Positions 52,138 to 60,426 are shown, numbered from the stretch's first letter. The stretch is 64,000 nt of DNA from Mycobacterium sp. KBS0706 (GCF_005938675.2 NZ_VCCH02000041.1:1-64000); one strand, 5' to 3'. A program made the numbers and translations. Notes: generated by a model from the letters alone, not told the origin.

Positions 52138-52767
52138 TCAGCAGCCATCGGCCGTGTCCGGCCCGCCATAGCTCTTGGTCAGCGGGATGCCGAACTGGCG
52201 TAGCAGCGCCTTCTCGGCATGGCAGAACTTGGTTGTGGACTGCACCGTCTCGACCGGCTGGAACATGTCGGTGGTGGTGCCCACCTCCTCGCCCGGCACC
52301 AGCCGGTAGACGGTGGTGTCGACTAAGCTCGGGCCCGGAATGCCCTCCTCCGGGTCGAAGCCGCGCTGGGCGACGAAGACCATGGTCGCCGCCTCGCCGT
52401 CGATCTTGCCGCGGACGAAGCGCACGCTGCGCACCACATCCTCGCCGGTGTGCGGGTCGTCCCGGATGGTGTCCTCGAACCCGCCGCCATCCCGGGTCAG
52501 GGTGTCGAAGCCTACCACCTCCGGCACGCCGCTGTTGCCCGCCATCAGCACCAGGTACAGGTCGTAGCCATGGGCGTTGCCGTTCTCGCGCCAGCCCAGG
52601 GTGACGATGGCGCTGCGGCCGTCGGGCGCGAACCGTTCGATCGTGTTCGGCCCGGATTTCAGCGGGATCGGCACCAGGTCGGTGAAGCGGTGCTTTGGCT
52701 CCGCCGCCGCGGCCGGGCCTGCCATGCCGAGGGCGAGAAGGGCGGCCAGCAGCGGGCGGAGGATCAT
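52138..52767 (-). CDS. Exported protein of unknown function
   Basis: A 209-residue secreted protein. The signal peptide covers residues 1-22 (LLAALLALGMAGPAAAA). The mature part has LKSGPNTIERFAPDGRSAIVTLGW, AHGYDLYLVLM and DTLTRDGGGFEDTIRDDPHTGEDV among its blocks, suggesting a beta-rich fold, and two cysteines near the C-terminus (residues about 181 and 209). I know no characterised homologue. It lies between vapBC and an Lrp regulator on the same strand. Confidence 0.7.
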   Translation of the reverse strand: MILRPLLAALLALGMAGPAAAAEPKHRFTDLVPIPLKSGPNTIERFAPDGRSAIVTLGWRENGNAHGYDLYLVLMAGNSGVPEVVGFDTLTRDGGGFEDTIRDDPHTGEDVVRSVRFVRGKIDGEAATMVFVAQRGFDPEEGIPGPSLVDTTVYRLVPGEEVGTTTDMFQPVETVQSTTKFCHAEKALLRQFGIPLTKSYGGPDTADGC

Positions 52768-52822
52768 GGTCGGTCTCGTCTGATTCGGAAGATCGGAGGA
52801 TGCGGCGGCGAATGCGGCGCGC

Positions 52823-53302
52823 TCAGGGCGTGGGCGGCAGCGGCAGGCGGCGGCTGTCCTTGATGGTGTCGAGTACGATGCGCGAGCGGATGGCGGAGAC
52901 GCCGTCGATCCGCATCAGGCTGTCCATGATGAAGCGCGACAGATCCTTCAGATCGGGCGCCACCACGCGCAGCTCGTAATCGGCGTCGCCGGTCACGGCG
53001 CAGCATTCGACGATCTCCGGATGACGCTGCACCGCCTCGCGGAAGGCCTCGGCGGTGAAGGCGCCGTGCTTCTCCAGCGTGATCGAGATATAGGCGGCCA
53101 CCGACAGGCCGATGCGGTCGGGGTCGAGCAATGCCGCATAGCCGCGGATCACCCCGGCCTCCTCCAGCCGTTGCAGCCGGCGGGCGCATTGCGACGGCGA
53201 CAGCAGGACGCGCTCGGCCAGGGCGATGTTGCTCATCCGGGCGTCGTCCTGCAGCGCCGCCAGGATCCGCCAGTCGAAGCCATCCAGCGTTTCCGTCGCC
53301 AT
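52823..53302 (-). CDS. Lrp/AsnC-family regulator
   Basis: A 159-residue DNA-binding regulator of amino acid metabolism. The winged helix-turn-helix is at about residues 8-60 (FDWRILAALQDDARMSNIALAERV, then SPSQCARRLQRLEEAGVIRGY), and the C-terminal RAM ligand domain has AVTGDADYELRVVAPDLKDL. The ATG at 53302 gives MATETLDGFD. It is divergent from the protease gene, so it may regulate that gene or a distant one. Confidence 0.9.
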   Translation of the reverse strand: MATETLDGFDWRILAALQDDARMSNIALAERVLLSPSQCARRLQRLEEAGVIRGYAALLDPDRIGLSVAAYISITLEKHGAFTAEAFREAVQRHPEIVECCAVTGDADYELRVVAPDLKDLSRFIMDSLMRIDGVSAIRSRIVLDTIKDSRRLPLPPTP

Positions 53303-53490
53303 CTCCGGGCATCCTTGCCATGACCGATGCGCGATTCGCGCATGCCGGACCATACGCCCGGCCACAGGCCCCGTCAGCCCGGCGGCCCGGCCTGGCGATG
53401 TTCCCCTTGGGTTCTCCTTGCGGCGTGCCTACATCTCCGGAGACGGGGCGCACCGGCCGGTGCCGCCTCTCCCGCTCCCAAGGTCCTGCC

Positions 53491-54510
53491 ATGCCCGGCT
53501 ACGAACCCCGCTTCCTCCTCGACGCCTCGGCGCCGGGGCCCGAGGCCTCGACACCGTCCGCTGCCTCCGCCGGCGGCGACGCGCTCGACGCCTATTCCCG
53601 CACCGTGATCGACGCCGTGCGTGCCGCCGCGCCCTCGGTCGTGCATCTCCGCATCTCCGGCAAGGGGCCGGACGGCGCCGTGGTGCCGCAGGGCAGCGGG
53701 TCCGGCGTCATCTTCACCCCGGACGGCTTCGTCCTGACCAACAGCCATGTGGTGCATGGTGCCGTGTCGATCACCGCCACGCTCAGCGACGGCCGCAGCG
53801 TCGTCGCCTGGCCGGTCGGCGAGGACCCGGACACCGACCTGGCGGTGCTGCGCCTGCATGACAGCGTGCCGGGCTGGGCGCCGCTCGGCTCCTCCGCCGC
53901 GCTGCAGGTCGGCCAGCTGGTGGTCGCCATCGGCAATCCGCTGGGCTTCGAGGCGACGGTGACGGCCGGTGTGGTCAGCGCCCTCGGCCGGTCGCTGCGC
54001 GGCCGGTCCGGTCGGCTGATCGACGGCGTGCTGCAGACCGACGCGGCGCTGAACCCCGGCAACAGCGGCGGCCCGCTGGTCGACGCGCTCGGGCGGGTGG
54101 TCGGTATCAACACCGCGATGATCGCCGGCGCCCAGGGGCTGTGCTTCGCCATCGGCAGCGACACCGCCCTGGTGGTGGCGTCGGAGATCATCCGCCACGG
54201 CCGGGTGCGGCGCGCCTCCCTCGGCATTGCCGCGCAGACCATCCGGCTGCCGCGGCCGACGCAGCTGGCGCTCGGCCTGCCGGCCCCTGGCGGCGTGCGG
54301 GTGGCGGAGCTGCTGCCCGGCGGCGCCGGGGCCACGGCGCTGCGCGTCGGCGACGTGATCCTGGCGATCGACGGTCACCCGGTCGACGGCGTCGACGCGC
54401 TGCACCGGCTGCTCGGGGCCGAGCGGGTCGGCATGGCGACCGCCCTGCGCCTGCTGCGCGATGGCGGGGCGCGGGAGGTGTCGGTGACGCCGCGCGAGCG
54501 GGCGGGCTGA
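53491..54510 (+). CDS. HtrA-like S1C serine protease with PDZ domain
   Basis: A 339-residue trypsin-like protease. The triad is in TNSHVVHG (His), DTDLAVLRL (Asp) and NPGNSGGPLVD (Ser), and one PDZ domain follows from about residue 245 (GVRVAELLPGGAGATALRVGDVILAIDG). Unlike DegP/DegQ there is no obvious signal peptide, so a cytoplasmic location is likely unless the start is further upstream. The ATG at 53491 is preceded by AAGGTCC. It is divergent from the Lrp gene. Confidence 0.88.
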   Translation: MPGYEPRFLLDASAPGPEASTPSAASAGGDALDAYSRTVIDAVRAAAPSVVHLRISGKGPDGAVVPQGSGSGVIFTPDGFVLTNSHVVHGAVSITATLSDGRSVVAWPVGEDPDTDLAVLRLHDSVPGWAPLGSSAALQVGQLVVAIGNPLGFEATVTAGVVSALGRSLRGRSGRLIDGVLQTDAALNPGNSGGPLVDALGRVVGINTAMIAGAQGLCFAIGSDTALVVASEIIRHGRVRRASLGIAAQTIRLPRPTQLALGLPAPGGVRVAELLPGGAGATALRVGDVILAIDGHPVDGVDALHRLLGAERVGMATALRLLRDGGAREVSVTPRERAG

Positions 54511-54525
54511 GGCCTGTGGCGGTGG

Positions 54526-55131
54526 CTACTCGAACTTGGTCGCCATGCTGGCGCCGTAGCCGATGATGCCGCCGCCGGCAATCACCACCGCCGGGATGTC
54601 GTGCGCCCCGATGTTCCCGATGTTCTTCTCGCGGGTATAGAAGCCGCCACGGGCATATTGGGCGTCGTAGTACTCGCCCAGCCGCTTGGCATAGGCCAGC
54701 TGCTCCGGCCCGTCAGTCGGCTGCTTCGACTGCGCCTGGATGTAGCTCTGCAGCGCGACATTGACCTCGCGCTGCGAGGCGATGGCCGTGCCGGGATACA
54801 GCTTCACCCGCTCGGCCATGAAGCCGGCGGCCTTGGCCTCCGCGGCGTCATTCTGCTTCGCCGACACCCGCTTCAGCCCGTCCCAGGCGTCGGCCAGGTC
54901 GGGCCAGGCCATCCCGGCCTGGCGGTACAGGCTCTTGGCCTCGCCGGGGTTGCGGGCCTCGGCCGCCTTGGCCTGGGCCAGCAGCGCCTCGCCCTGGCTC
55001 TGGTCGAAGGCGGCCTCGCCCTGGACGGCGCCGCTCTGCAGCACCGTCGGCGGCAGCGCCGGCTGATACGGCTCGGCGGCGCAGGCAGCGAGGACGAGAA
55101 GGGCCAGCGGGGTGAGGAGGCGCAGAATCAT
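54526..55131 (-). CDS. Putative lipoprotein
   Basis: A 201-residue secreted lipoprotein. The signal peptide MILRLLTPLALLVLAAC has a lipobox with Cys17. The mature part is helix-rich with ALLAQAKAAEARNPGEAKSLYR-type segments recalling tetratricopeptide-like repeats, and ends with the glycine-rich DIPAVVIAGGGIIGYG, a possible small hydrophobic hairpin. No family is known to me. It faces the protease gene across a 15-base gap. Confidence 0.72.
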   Translation of the reverse strand: MILRLLTPLALLVLAACAAEPYQPALPPTVLQSGAVQGEAAFDQSQGEALLAQAKAAEARNPGEAKSLYRQAGMAWPDLADAWDGLKRVSAKQNDAAEAKAAGFMAERVKLYPGTAIASQREVNVALQSYIQAQSKQPTDGPEQLAYAKRLGEYYDAQYARGGFYTREKNIGNIGAHDIPAVVIAGGGIIGYGASMATKFE

Positions 55132-55191
55132 GGTCCATCCTTTAGCGCAAACCGGCGCGCGCCGCCATGGACGCGTCGCAGCGGCGACGGC

Positions 55192-55878
55192 TCAGACGCC
55201 GCGCGGCGGCTTCAGGCCGCAGCCGCGCAGGATCAGCCCGGTGACGTGCCGGCCGGCGACCAGGAAGACGTCGTCATCCATCGCCTCACGCCCCAGCACC
55301 GCCCGGATCTGGGCCTCGAAATCGGCATAGGTCTGGGTCACGGCCCACAGGGTGAAGACCAGGTGCCGGGGGTCGACCGGCGCCATCCGGCCGGCGGCAA
55401 TCCAGCCCTCGATCACCCGCGCCTTCTCGTCGAGCGTGCGCTTCAGCTTGCCCGACAGGTAGTCGGCGACCTGCGGCGCGCCGTGGATGATCTCGTTGGC
55501 GAACACCTTCGACGCCAGCGGGCGGCTGCGCGACCAGCGCATCTTGTCGCGGATATAGGCGGCCAGCGCCTCGGCCGGATCGCGCTCCGGCACCAGATGG
55601 TCGAAGGCGTCGACCCATAGGTCGAGGATGCGGGCCAGCACGGCGCGGTACAGCGCCTCCTTGGTGCCGAAATAATAGTGGACATTGGCCTTGGGCAATC
55701 CGGCGCGCTCGGCGATGCCCTGCATGGTGGCGCCGGAGAAGCCGGCCTCGGCGAACACGCCCTCGGCGGCGTCCAGGATCTGCGCCTCGCGGGCCCGGCG
55801 CAGGCGGCTGCCCGCGCCCGGCCGCGGCGTGTCCAGGCCGGTGTCGTCCGGCGATTCCAGCATCTCGGCATCGGTCAT
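55192..55878 (-). CDS. RutR-like TetR-family regulator
   Basis: A 228-residue repressor. The helix-turn-helix is at about residues 34-80 (QILDAAEGVFAEAGFSGATM, LPKANVHYYFGTKEALY), and the C-terminal half matches the YcdC/RutR-type domain: KVFANEIIHGAPQVADYL, WIAAGRMAPVDPRHLVFTLWAVTQTYADF. RutR senses uracil and controls pyrimidine degradation. A RutR-consensus box lies 2.3 kb away before preT, so this protein is the likely regulator. No equally good site is visible before its own start. Confidence 0.86.
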   Translation of the reverse strand: MTDAEMLESPDDTGLDTPRPGAGSRLRRAREAQILDAAEGVFAEAGFSGATMQGIAERAGLPKANVHYYFGTKEALYRAVLARILDLWVDAFDHLVPERDPAEALAAYIRDKMRWSRSRPLASKVFANEIIHGAPQVADYLSGKLKRTLDEKARVIEGWIAAGRMAPVDPRHLVFTLWAVTQTYADFEAQIRAVLGREAMDDDVFLVAGRHVTGLILRGCGLKPPRGV

Positions 55879-55917
55879 GCCGGCATCATCGGCCGGAAGG
55901 CCGGCGCCGTCGATAGT

Positions 55918-56808
55918 TCAACGTGCCGGCTCCGCGGCCCCTGGCCGGGCCGGCGCGGTCGGTTCGGCTGGCGCGGCCTCGCCCCACCCGGCCAAGGCGA
56001 TGCCGGCGATGATGAAGACGCTGCCGGTCAGGGCCGCGGCTTGCGGCACCTGGCCCAGGATCGGCCAGGCCAGCAGGGTCGCCACCACCGGCTGGCCGTA
56101 GCCGGCGATGGCGGAGAAGCCGGCGTCGAGCGTGCGCAGCGCCTTGGCGATCAGGATCTGCGAGGCGAAGGCGATCAGCGCCTGCGCCGCCAGGTTCAGC
56201 CAGCCGGAGGCCTCCTCCGGCAGGATCCGGTCCTGCAGCAGCGCCACCGGCAGCGCGCCCAGCGCGGCGCCGATCAGGGTCCAGAAGGTGACGGTGGCGG
56301 CGCTCTGCCGCCGGCACAGCGCCGCCGAGATCAGGAAGCAGACGGCGTAGAACAGGGCGGCCAGCAGCGCCATGCCGTTGCCCAGCAGGTCGCCGCCGGC
56401 GGCACCGCGGGCGCCGGCCAGGACTGCGATGCCGAGAAAGGCGACCAGCCCGCCGCCGACCACCCGCCCATCCGGCCGTCGGCGCAGCCATAGCGCCGGC
56501 AGCAGCGCCACCAGCAGCGGGTAGATCATCACCAGCAGCGTCGCCTCCAGCGCGCTGGTGCGCACGATCGAGGCGTTCCACAGCACCAGGTCGGCGGCCA
56601 GCATCACCCCGGCCAGCAGGGCCAGGCCGATGTCCCGTGCCGGCATGCCGGGCGACCGCCAGACCAGCGCGGCAGCCGGGATGCAGCTCAGCGCCAGGCG
56701 CCAGAAGGCGGTGGCGGCGGGGTCGACCGGACTCATGCGGACCAGGATCGGGCCGATCCCCGACAGGCCGACGCCGGCATAGAGCCGGCCGAGGGCGTTC
56801 CAGCGCAT
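55918..56808 (-). CDS. EamA/DMT-family transporter
   Basis: A 296-residue membrane protein with ten predicted helices in two EamA repeats, each starting with a hydrophobic block such as LYAGVGLSGIGPILVRM and GMALLAALFYAVCFLISAAL. The last 25 residues are Ala/Pro-rich. Family members export amino acids, nucleosides or metabolites; substrate unknown. The ATG at 56808 follows AAGGTGG. It is 39 bases upstream of the RutR-like gene on the same strand, so they may be co-transcribed. Confidence 0.87.
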   Translation of the reverse strand: MRWNALGRLYAGVGLSGIGPILVRMSPVDPAATAFWRLALSCIPAAALVWRSPGMPARDIGLALLAGVMLAADLVLWNASIVRTSALEATLLVMIYPLLVALLPALWLRRRPDGRVVGGGLVAFLGIAVLAGARGAAGGDLLGNGMALLAALFYAVCFLISAALCRRQSAATVTFWTLIGAALGALPVALLQDRILPEEASGWLNLAAQALIAFASQILIAKALRTLDAGFSAIAGYGQPVVATLLAWPILGQVPQAAALTGSVFIIAGIALAGWGEAAPAEPTAPARPGAAEPAR

Positions 56809-56884
56809 CGTAACCACCTTTCTGGCATTTGCTGGTAACGATATAGGTCTCGCTGAAACCTGTCAAAGAGGCTACAGTGGTTTC

Positions 56885-57466
56885 ATGTCACTCGAGCAGC
56901 CCTCTCCGTCCGAGCCGCAACTGGTCGGCGGCTTCGCCTGCCTGGACTTCTGCAACACCCTGTCCGGATGGGGCGGGCCGGGGCCGCGGGAGCGGGCCGG
57001 CGATCCGGCCGTGCTGGCCGCCTGGTGCGCGCACGCCTTCGGGCAGGCGCCGCGGATCGATCGTGAGGAGTGGTCGCGGCTGATCCGGCTTCGCGAGGTG
57101 CTGCACGCGGTGCTCGACGCCGTCGCGGTCCAGGCCGAGCCGCCTGCCGAAGCCGTGGCCGAGCTGCAGCAGGAGGTGGCGGAGGCAGCATCCCGCCGCC
57201 GGCTGACCGTCACCGCTTCCGGCGGCGCCTGGCAGGACGCGCCGCCCGCGGACGGGGTGGCGGTGCGGCATCGCCTGGCGATGGACGCGCTCGAGCTGCT
57301 GCTCCGGGGCGAGCCGGCGCGGCTGAAGCGCTGCGCCGGCCATGACTGCGCCTGGCTGTTCTACGATCGCAGCAAGAACGCCAGCCGCCGCTGGTGCCTG
57401 ATGGCCGATTGCGGCACCACCGACAAGGTCCGCCGCTTCCGCCAGCGGCAGCGCTCGGGGGCCTGA
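56885..57466 (+). CDS. CGNR-type zinc-finger / ABATE-domain protein (variant)
   Basis: A 193-residue probable transcription regulator. The N-terminal ABATE domain starts LVGGFACLDFCNTL near residues 13-26, and the C-terminal zinc finger has CAGHDCAWLFYDRSKNASRRWC then MADCG. The namesake CGNR motif reads CGTT here, so two family residues are changed. Members are thought to act as stress or metabolism-linked regulators. It is divergent from the EamA gene with 76 bases between them, which could hold a shared operator. Confidence 0.85.
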   Translation: MSLEQPSPSEPQLVGGFACLDFCNTLSGWGGPGPRERAGDPAVLAAWCAHAFGQAPRIDREEWSRLIRLREVLHAVLDAVAVQAEPPAEAVAELQQEVAEAASRRRLTVTASGGAWQDAPPADGVAVRHRLAMDALELLLRGEPARLKRCAGHDCAWLFYDRSKNASRRWCLMADCGTTDKVRRFRQRQRSGA

Positions 57467-57476
57467 GACCAGCCGG

Positions 57477-58028
57477 TCAGCCTATACGCCGGTACAGGCC
57501 CGGATAATCCAGCACCAGCTCGTTGGCGTCGGTGCTGATCTCGGCGGTGAAGCCGCTGCCGTCCAGCGATTCGAAGCGCCAGCGCCGCAGCGTCAGGGCG
57601 GTGTAGCGCTGCGACGTGGCGAAGGGCACCAGATCCGGCAGCGGCAGATACGCCACCTTGATCTCGGCCGATTCGCCGGGCCCCAGCCCCAGCCGCCGGA
57701 TCGGCAGGGTGTTGGTGAAGGGCGTCGCCACCAGGTCGACATCGATGCAGCCGTCCAACTGCGGCAACGGCGTGCCGTCGCCGGTGGTCCAGCTGCCGCC
57801 GCCATCGGCCAGCAGCCGCAGCCGTCGGTCCCCGGCATGGTCGGTCACCGCCACCGACCGCACCCGCCATTCGGAATCCATGACCATCGTATAGCTCAGC
57901 GCCCATTCGACGCCCTCATCGCTGCCGATCACCACGCTGTCGGCCTGGATCCAGGCGCCGCTGCGGTGCAGCCGCAGATGCTCCAGGCCGATGCCTTCGG
58001 CCGGGGCCCACCGGATATGTCGGTCCAT
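57477..58028 (-). CDS. Putative glycolipid-binding (DUF1089) protein
   Basis: A 183-residue protein matching the PA1994-like putative glycolipid-binding family. Segments such as WAPAEGIGLEHLRLHRSG, VEWALSYTMVMDSEWRVRSV and LDGCIDVDLVATPFTNTLPIRRL are characteristic. The fold in PA1994 resembles a lipocalin-like or lipoprotein-localisation barrel, but ligand and role are not established. Its 3' end faces the CGNR gene across 10 bases; its start opens the AT-rich gap before preT. Confidence 0.82.
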   Translation of the reverse strand: MDRHIRWAPAEGIGLEHLRLHRSGAWIQADSVVIGSDEGVEWALSYTMVMDSEWRVRSVAVTDHAGDRRLRLLADGGGSWTTGDGTPLPQLDGCIDVDLVATPFTNTLPIRRLGLGPGESAEIKVAYLPLPDLVPFATSQRYTALTLRRWRFESLDGSGFTAEISTDANELVLDYPGLYRRIG

Positions 58029-58105
58029 GCGCCGTCTCCCGTGCGCTTGCGTCTATCGTTCCTGAAACGTTCCTAGCATGATTCGGTTTCTGAAAACAAA
58101 CGAGA

Positions 58106-58133
58106 TTGATACTGATTCTCAATTCAAAATAGA
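58106..58133 (+). promoter_or_regulatory. Possible preT promoter with an embedded Fur-like sequence
   Basis: TTGATA (58106-58111) and AATAGA (58128-58133), 16 bases apart, fit a weak sigma-70 promoter in an AT-rich pocket. The 19 bases at 58108-58126 also match the classical Fur box at about 12 positions. The RutR-type box begins two bases further on, a position suited to repression. Confidence 0.4.
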
Positions 58134-58134
58134 G

Positions 58135-58150
58135 TTGACCATTTGGTCAG
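58135..58150. promoter_or_regulatory. RutR-type operator
   Basis: TTGACCATTTGGTCAG matches the E. coli RutR consensus (TTGACCA, two bases, TGGTCAA) at every specified position except the last. It lies 132 bases before the preT start, in the only AT-rich part of the gap and just after a plausible promoter. This is the strongest regulatory site in the window. Confidence 0.85.
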
Positions 58151-58282
58151 GTTCTCGATACCGTCTCGCTCAGGAGAGGCGGTGCCGCGGGCGAGAACCG
58201 GGAAATCCGGGCGCGGCGCCAGGGCATGACGGTCGGGATCGACAGGCGGAACGCCGGTCGGGCCGACCATCGGAGGCTGGGA

Positions 58283-59641
58283 ATGACGACGGGATCCGAC
58301 ATCGCGGCCGGGCGCCTCGGCGCCGACCGCATCGCCGAGGACTTCGCGGAGATCCATCCGCCGCTCGACCGGCGCACCGCGCTGATCGAATCCAGCCGCT
58401 GCTATTTCTGCTACGACGCGCCCTGCATCGAGGCCTGCCCGACCGGGATCGACATCCCGGCCTTCATCAAGGGCATCGCCACCGACAATGTGAAGGGCGC
58501 GGCCCAGACCATCCTGACCGCCAACATCATGGGCGGCATGTGCGCCCGGGTCTGCCCGGTCGAGGAGCTGTGTGAGGACGCCTGCGTCCGCAACCACCAG
58601 GAGGAGAAGCCGGTGACGATCAGCGCCCTGCAGCGCTACGCCACCGACCATGTCTTCCTGGGCGGCGAGCAGCTGTTCAGCCGCGCCCCGTCGACCGGCA
58701 AGCGCGTTGCCGTGGTCGGCGCCGGCCCGGCCGGCCTCGCCTGCGCCCACCGCCTCGCCGTGCTCGGCCATGACGTCGTCGTGTTCGAGGCCAAGGCGAA
58801 GGGCGGCGGGCTGAACGAATACGGCCTCGCCGCCTACAAGATGGCGGACGGCTTCGCCCAGGCCGAGCTGGCCTACATCCTCGAGATCGGCGGCATCGAG
58901 ATCCGCACCGGCCTGGCGCTGGGCCGCGACGTGTCCCTGAGCGAGCTGCGCCGCGACTACGACGCCGTGTTCCTCGGCCTCGGCCACAACGCCGTCAACG
59001 CGCTGGGCTGCGACGGCGAGGCCATGGCCGGGGTGGAAAGCGCGGTCGACTTCATCGCCCGGCTGCGCCAGGCCGCGGACAAGGGATCGGTGCCGGTCGG
59101 CCGGCGCGTGGTGGTGATCGGCGGCGGCAACACCGCGATCGACGCCGCGACCCAGGCCAAGAAGCTGGGCGCGGCGGAGGTGACGCTGGTCTATCGCCGC
59201 GGCGCCGAACAGATGTCCGCCACCTGGAAGGAGCAGGACTGGACCCAGGTCAACGGCGTCACCGTCCGGCACTGGGCCCAGCCGCGCCGCATCCTGGGCT
59301 GGCCGGCCAACGGCCGCGGCCCGTCGGTCAAGGAGGTCGAGTTCGAGCACACCCAGCTCGACGGCCAGGGCCGCCTGACCGGCACCGGCGACCATTTCAC
59401 CGTGCTGGCCGACCAGGTTTTCACCGCCATCGGCCAGTATCTCGTGCCGTCTGCTTTCGCGAACGAGGCGGAGACGCTGGACATGGCCGGAAACCGGATC
59501 GCCGTGAACGAGGAGCGGCAGACCTCGCTGTCCGGCGTCTGGGCGGGCGGTGACTGCGTGCCGGGCCAGGACCTGACCGTCAGCGCCGTGCAGGACGGCA
59601 AGCTGGCGGCGCTGTCGATCGACCGGGCGCTGCGGCGCTGA
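58283..59641 (+). CDS. preT: Dihydropyrimidine dehydrogenase (NAD) subunit PreT
   Basis: Electron-entry subunit of NAD-dependent dihydropyrimidine dehydrogenase, which reduces uracil and thymine. The 452-residue protein begins with a cysteine-rich Fe-S domain (CYFCYDAPCIEACPTGIDIP, MCARVCPVEELCEDAC), then an FAD motif VVGAGPAGLACAHRL near residue 142 and an NAD motif VVIGGGNTAID near 275. GGAGG stands before the ATG at 58283. The partner gene preA lies further on, after a toxin-antitoxin module. Confidence 0.95.
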   Translation: MTTGSDIAAGRLGADRIAEDFAEIHPPLDRRTALIESSRCYFCYDAPCIEACPTGIDIPAFIKGIATDNVKGAAQTILTANIMGGMCARVCPVEELCEDACVRNHQEEKPVTISALQRYATDHVFLGGEQLFSRAPSTGKRVAVVGAGPAGLACAHRLAVLGHDVVVFEAKAKGGGLNEYGLAAYKMADGFAQAELAYILEIGGIEIRTGLALGRDVSLSELRRDYDAVFLGLGHNAVNALGCDGEAMAGVESAVDFIARLRQAADKGSVPVGRRVVVIGGGNTAIDAATQAKKLGAAEVTLVYRRGAEQMSATWKEQDWTQVNGVTVRHWAQPRRILGWPANGRGPSVKEVEFEHTQLDGQGRLTGTGDHFTVLADQVFTAIGQYLVPSAFANEAETLDMAGNRIAVNEERQTSLSGVWAGGDCVPGQDLTVSAVQDGKLAALSIDRALRR

Positions 59642-59664
59642 ATGTGCTACATTGGTAGTGCATT
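59641..59664. promoter_or_regulatory. Imperfect palindrome before the second VapBC module
   Basis: AATGTGCTAC (59641-59650) and GTAGTGCATT (59655-59664) pair at 8 of 10 positions around ATTG, 16 bases before the antitoxin start. The first base is shared with the preT stop codon. It is probably the autoregulatory operator of the module and would also lie on the preTA transcript. Confidence 0.5.
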
Positions 59665-59680
59665 CAGGGAGATCGAGGGC

Positions 59681-59974
59681 ATGAGCGACGGATCCAGCAC
59701 CACCATCACCCTGCGCGAGGCCAATCAGGGCTTCGCCGAGATGATTCGCGCGGTCGAATCCGGCCAGGAATTCGTCATCACCCGCCGCGGCGAGCCGGTG
59801 GCGCGGGTGGTGCCGGTGTCACGCCGGCGCGTCCTGACCCCGTCGCAGCAGGAAGCGCTGGAGCGGACGCGTGAGCTGGCGGCTCGCGGGCTCGATCTCG
59901 GCGGCTGGCCGGGCCGCGACGCGATCTACGAGGAGCGCATGGATGAGCTGGCTCGCAGGCGTGGCGAGAAATGA
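59681..59974 (+). CDS. Phd/YefM-like antitoxin
   Basis: A 97-residue antitoxin. The N-terminus TTITLREANQGFAEMIRAVESGQEFVITRRGEPVARVVP (blocks TTITLREANQGFAEMIRAVE and FVITRRGEPVARVVP) is the Phd/YefM DNA-binding fold; the C-terminal tail LARRRGEK would cover the toxin. Start at 59681 follows GGGAGATCGAGGGC. It overlaps the toxin gene by ATGA. It stands between preT and preA, an unusual place. Confidence 0.85.
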   Translation: MSDGSSTTITLREANQGFAEMIRAVESGQEFVITRRGEPVARVVPVSRRRVLTPSQQEALERTRELAARGLDLGGWPGRDAIYEERMDELARRRGEK

Positions 59975-60426
59975 GCCATCGTTTCTCCCTCGACGCCAAC
60001 GTCCTGTTCTACGCCATTGATGGGGCGGACCCGATGAAGCAGGGCCGCGCGCTTGATCTGGTTGGCCGCTCGGCGGTGGTCGATTGCGTCGTCGCGCTGC
60101 AGGCATTGGGTGAGTTCTTCCATTCTGCATCGCGGCGACGGCTGCGGGAGAAGTCCCTGTTGTCCGTCCAGACGCAAAGATGGTCGGAGCTGTTTCCGAT
60201 CGTCGCGTCGACGCCGAAGCTGCTGCCCCAGGCGCTGCAGCTGGCCGAGCAGGGGCAGGTGTCGTTCTGGGATGCGATGCTTGTGGCGACGGTGGCCGAA
60301 GCCGGCTGCGCCACGCTCCTCAGCGAGGACATGGCGGACGGCGTGGCGCTGGGCGGCGTCACCGTGCGCAACCCGTTCCGTGGCGACCGGCTGCCGGACG
60401 AGATCGAGGCGCTGTTGACGGTTTGA
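59971..60426 (+). CDS. PIN-domain toxin
   Basis: A 151-residue PIN ribonuclease. Acidic residues are in SLDANVLFYAID, ALGEFFHSA, VSFWDAMLVATV and LLSEDMADG. Its start overlaps the antitoxin stop as ATGA. It differs clearly from the VapC at 51.4 kb in sequence and length, so the two modules are not a recent duplication. The reading frame is intact, so the toxin is probably functional. preA starts 69 bases after its stop. Confidence 0.9.
   Translation: MSHRFSLDANVLFYAIDGADPMKQGRALDLVGRSAVVDCVVALQALGEFFHSASRRRLREKSLLSVQTQRWSELFPIVASTPKLLPQALQLAEQGQVSFWDAMLVATVAEAGCATLLSEDMADGVALGGVTVRNPFRGDRLPDEIEALLTV

Noticed and set aside
51434-60426. The two PIN-toxin modules as a recent duplication
   Set aside because: The toxins differ in length and motif sequence and the antitoxins belong to different DNA-binding families, so they were acquired separately.
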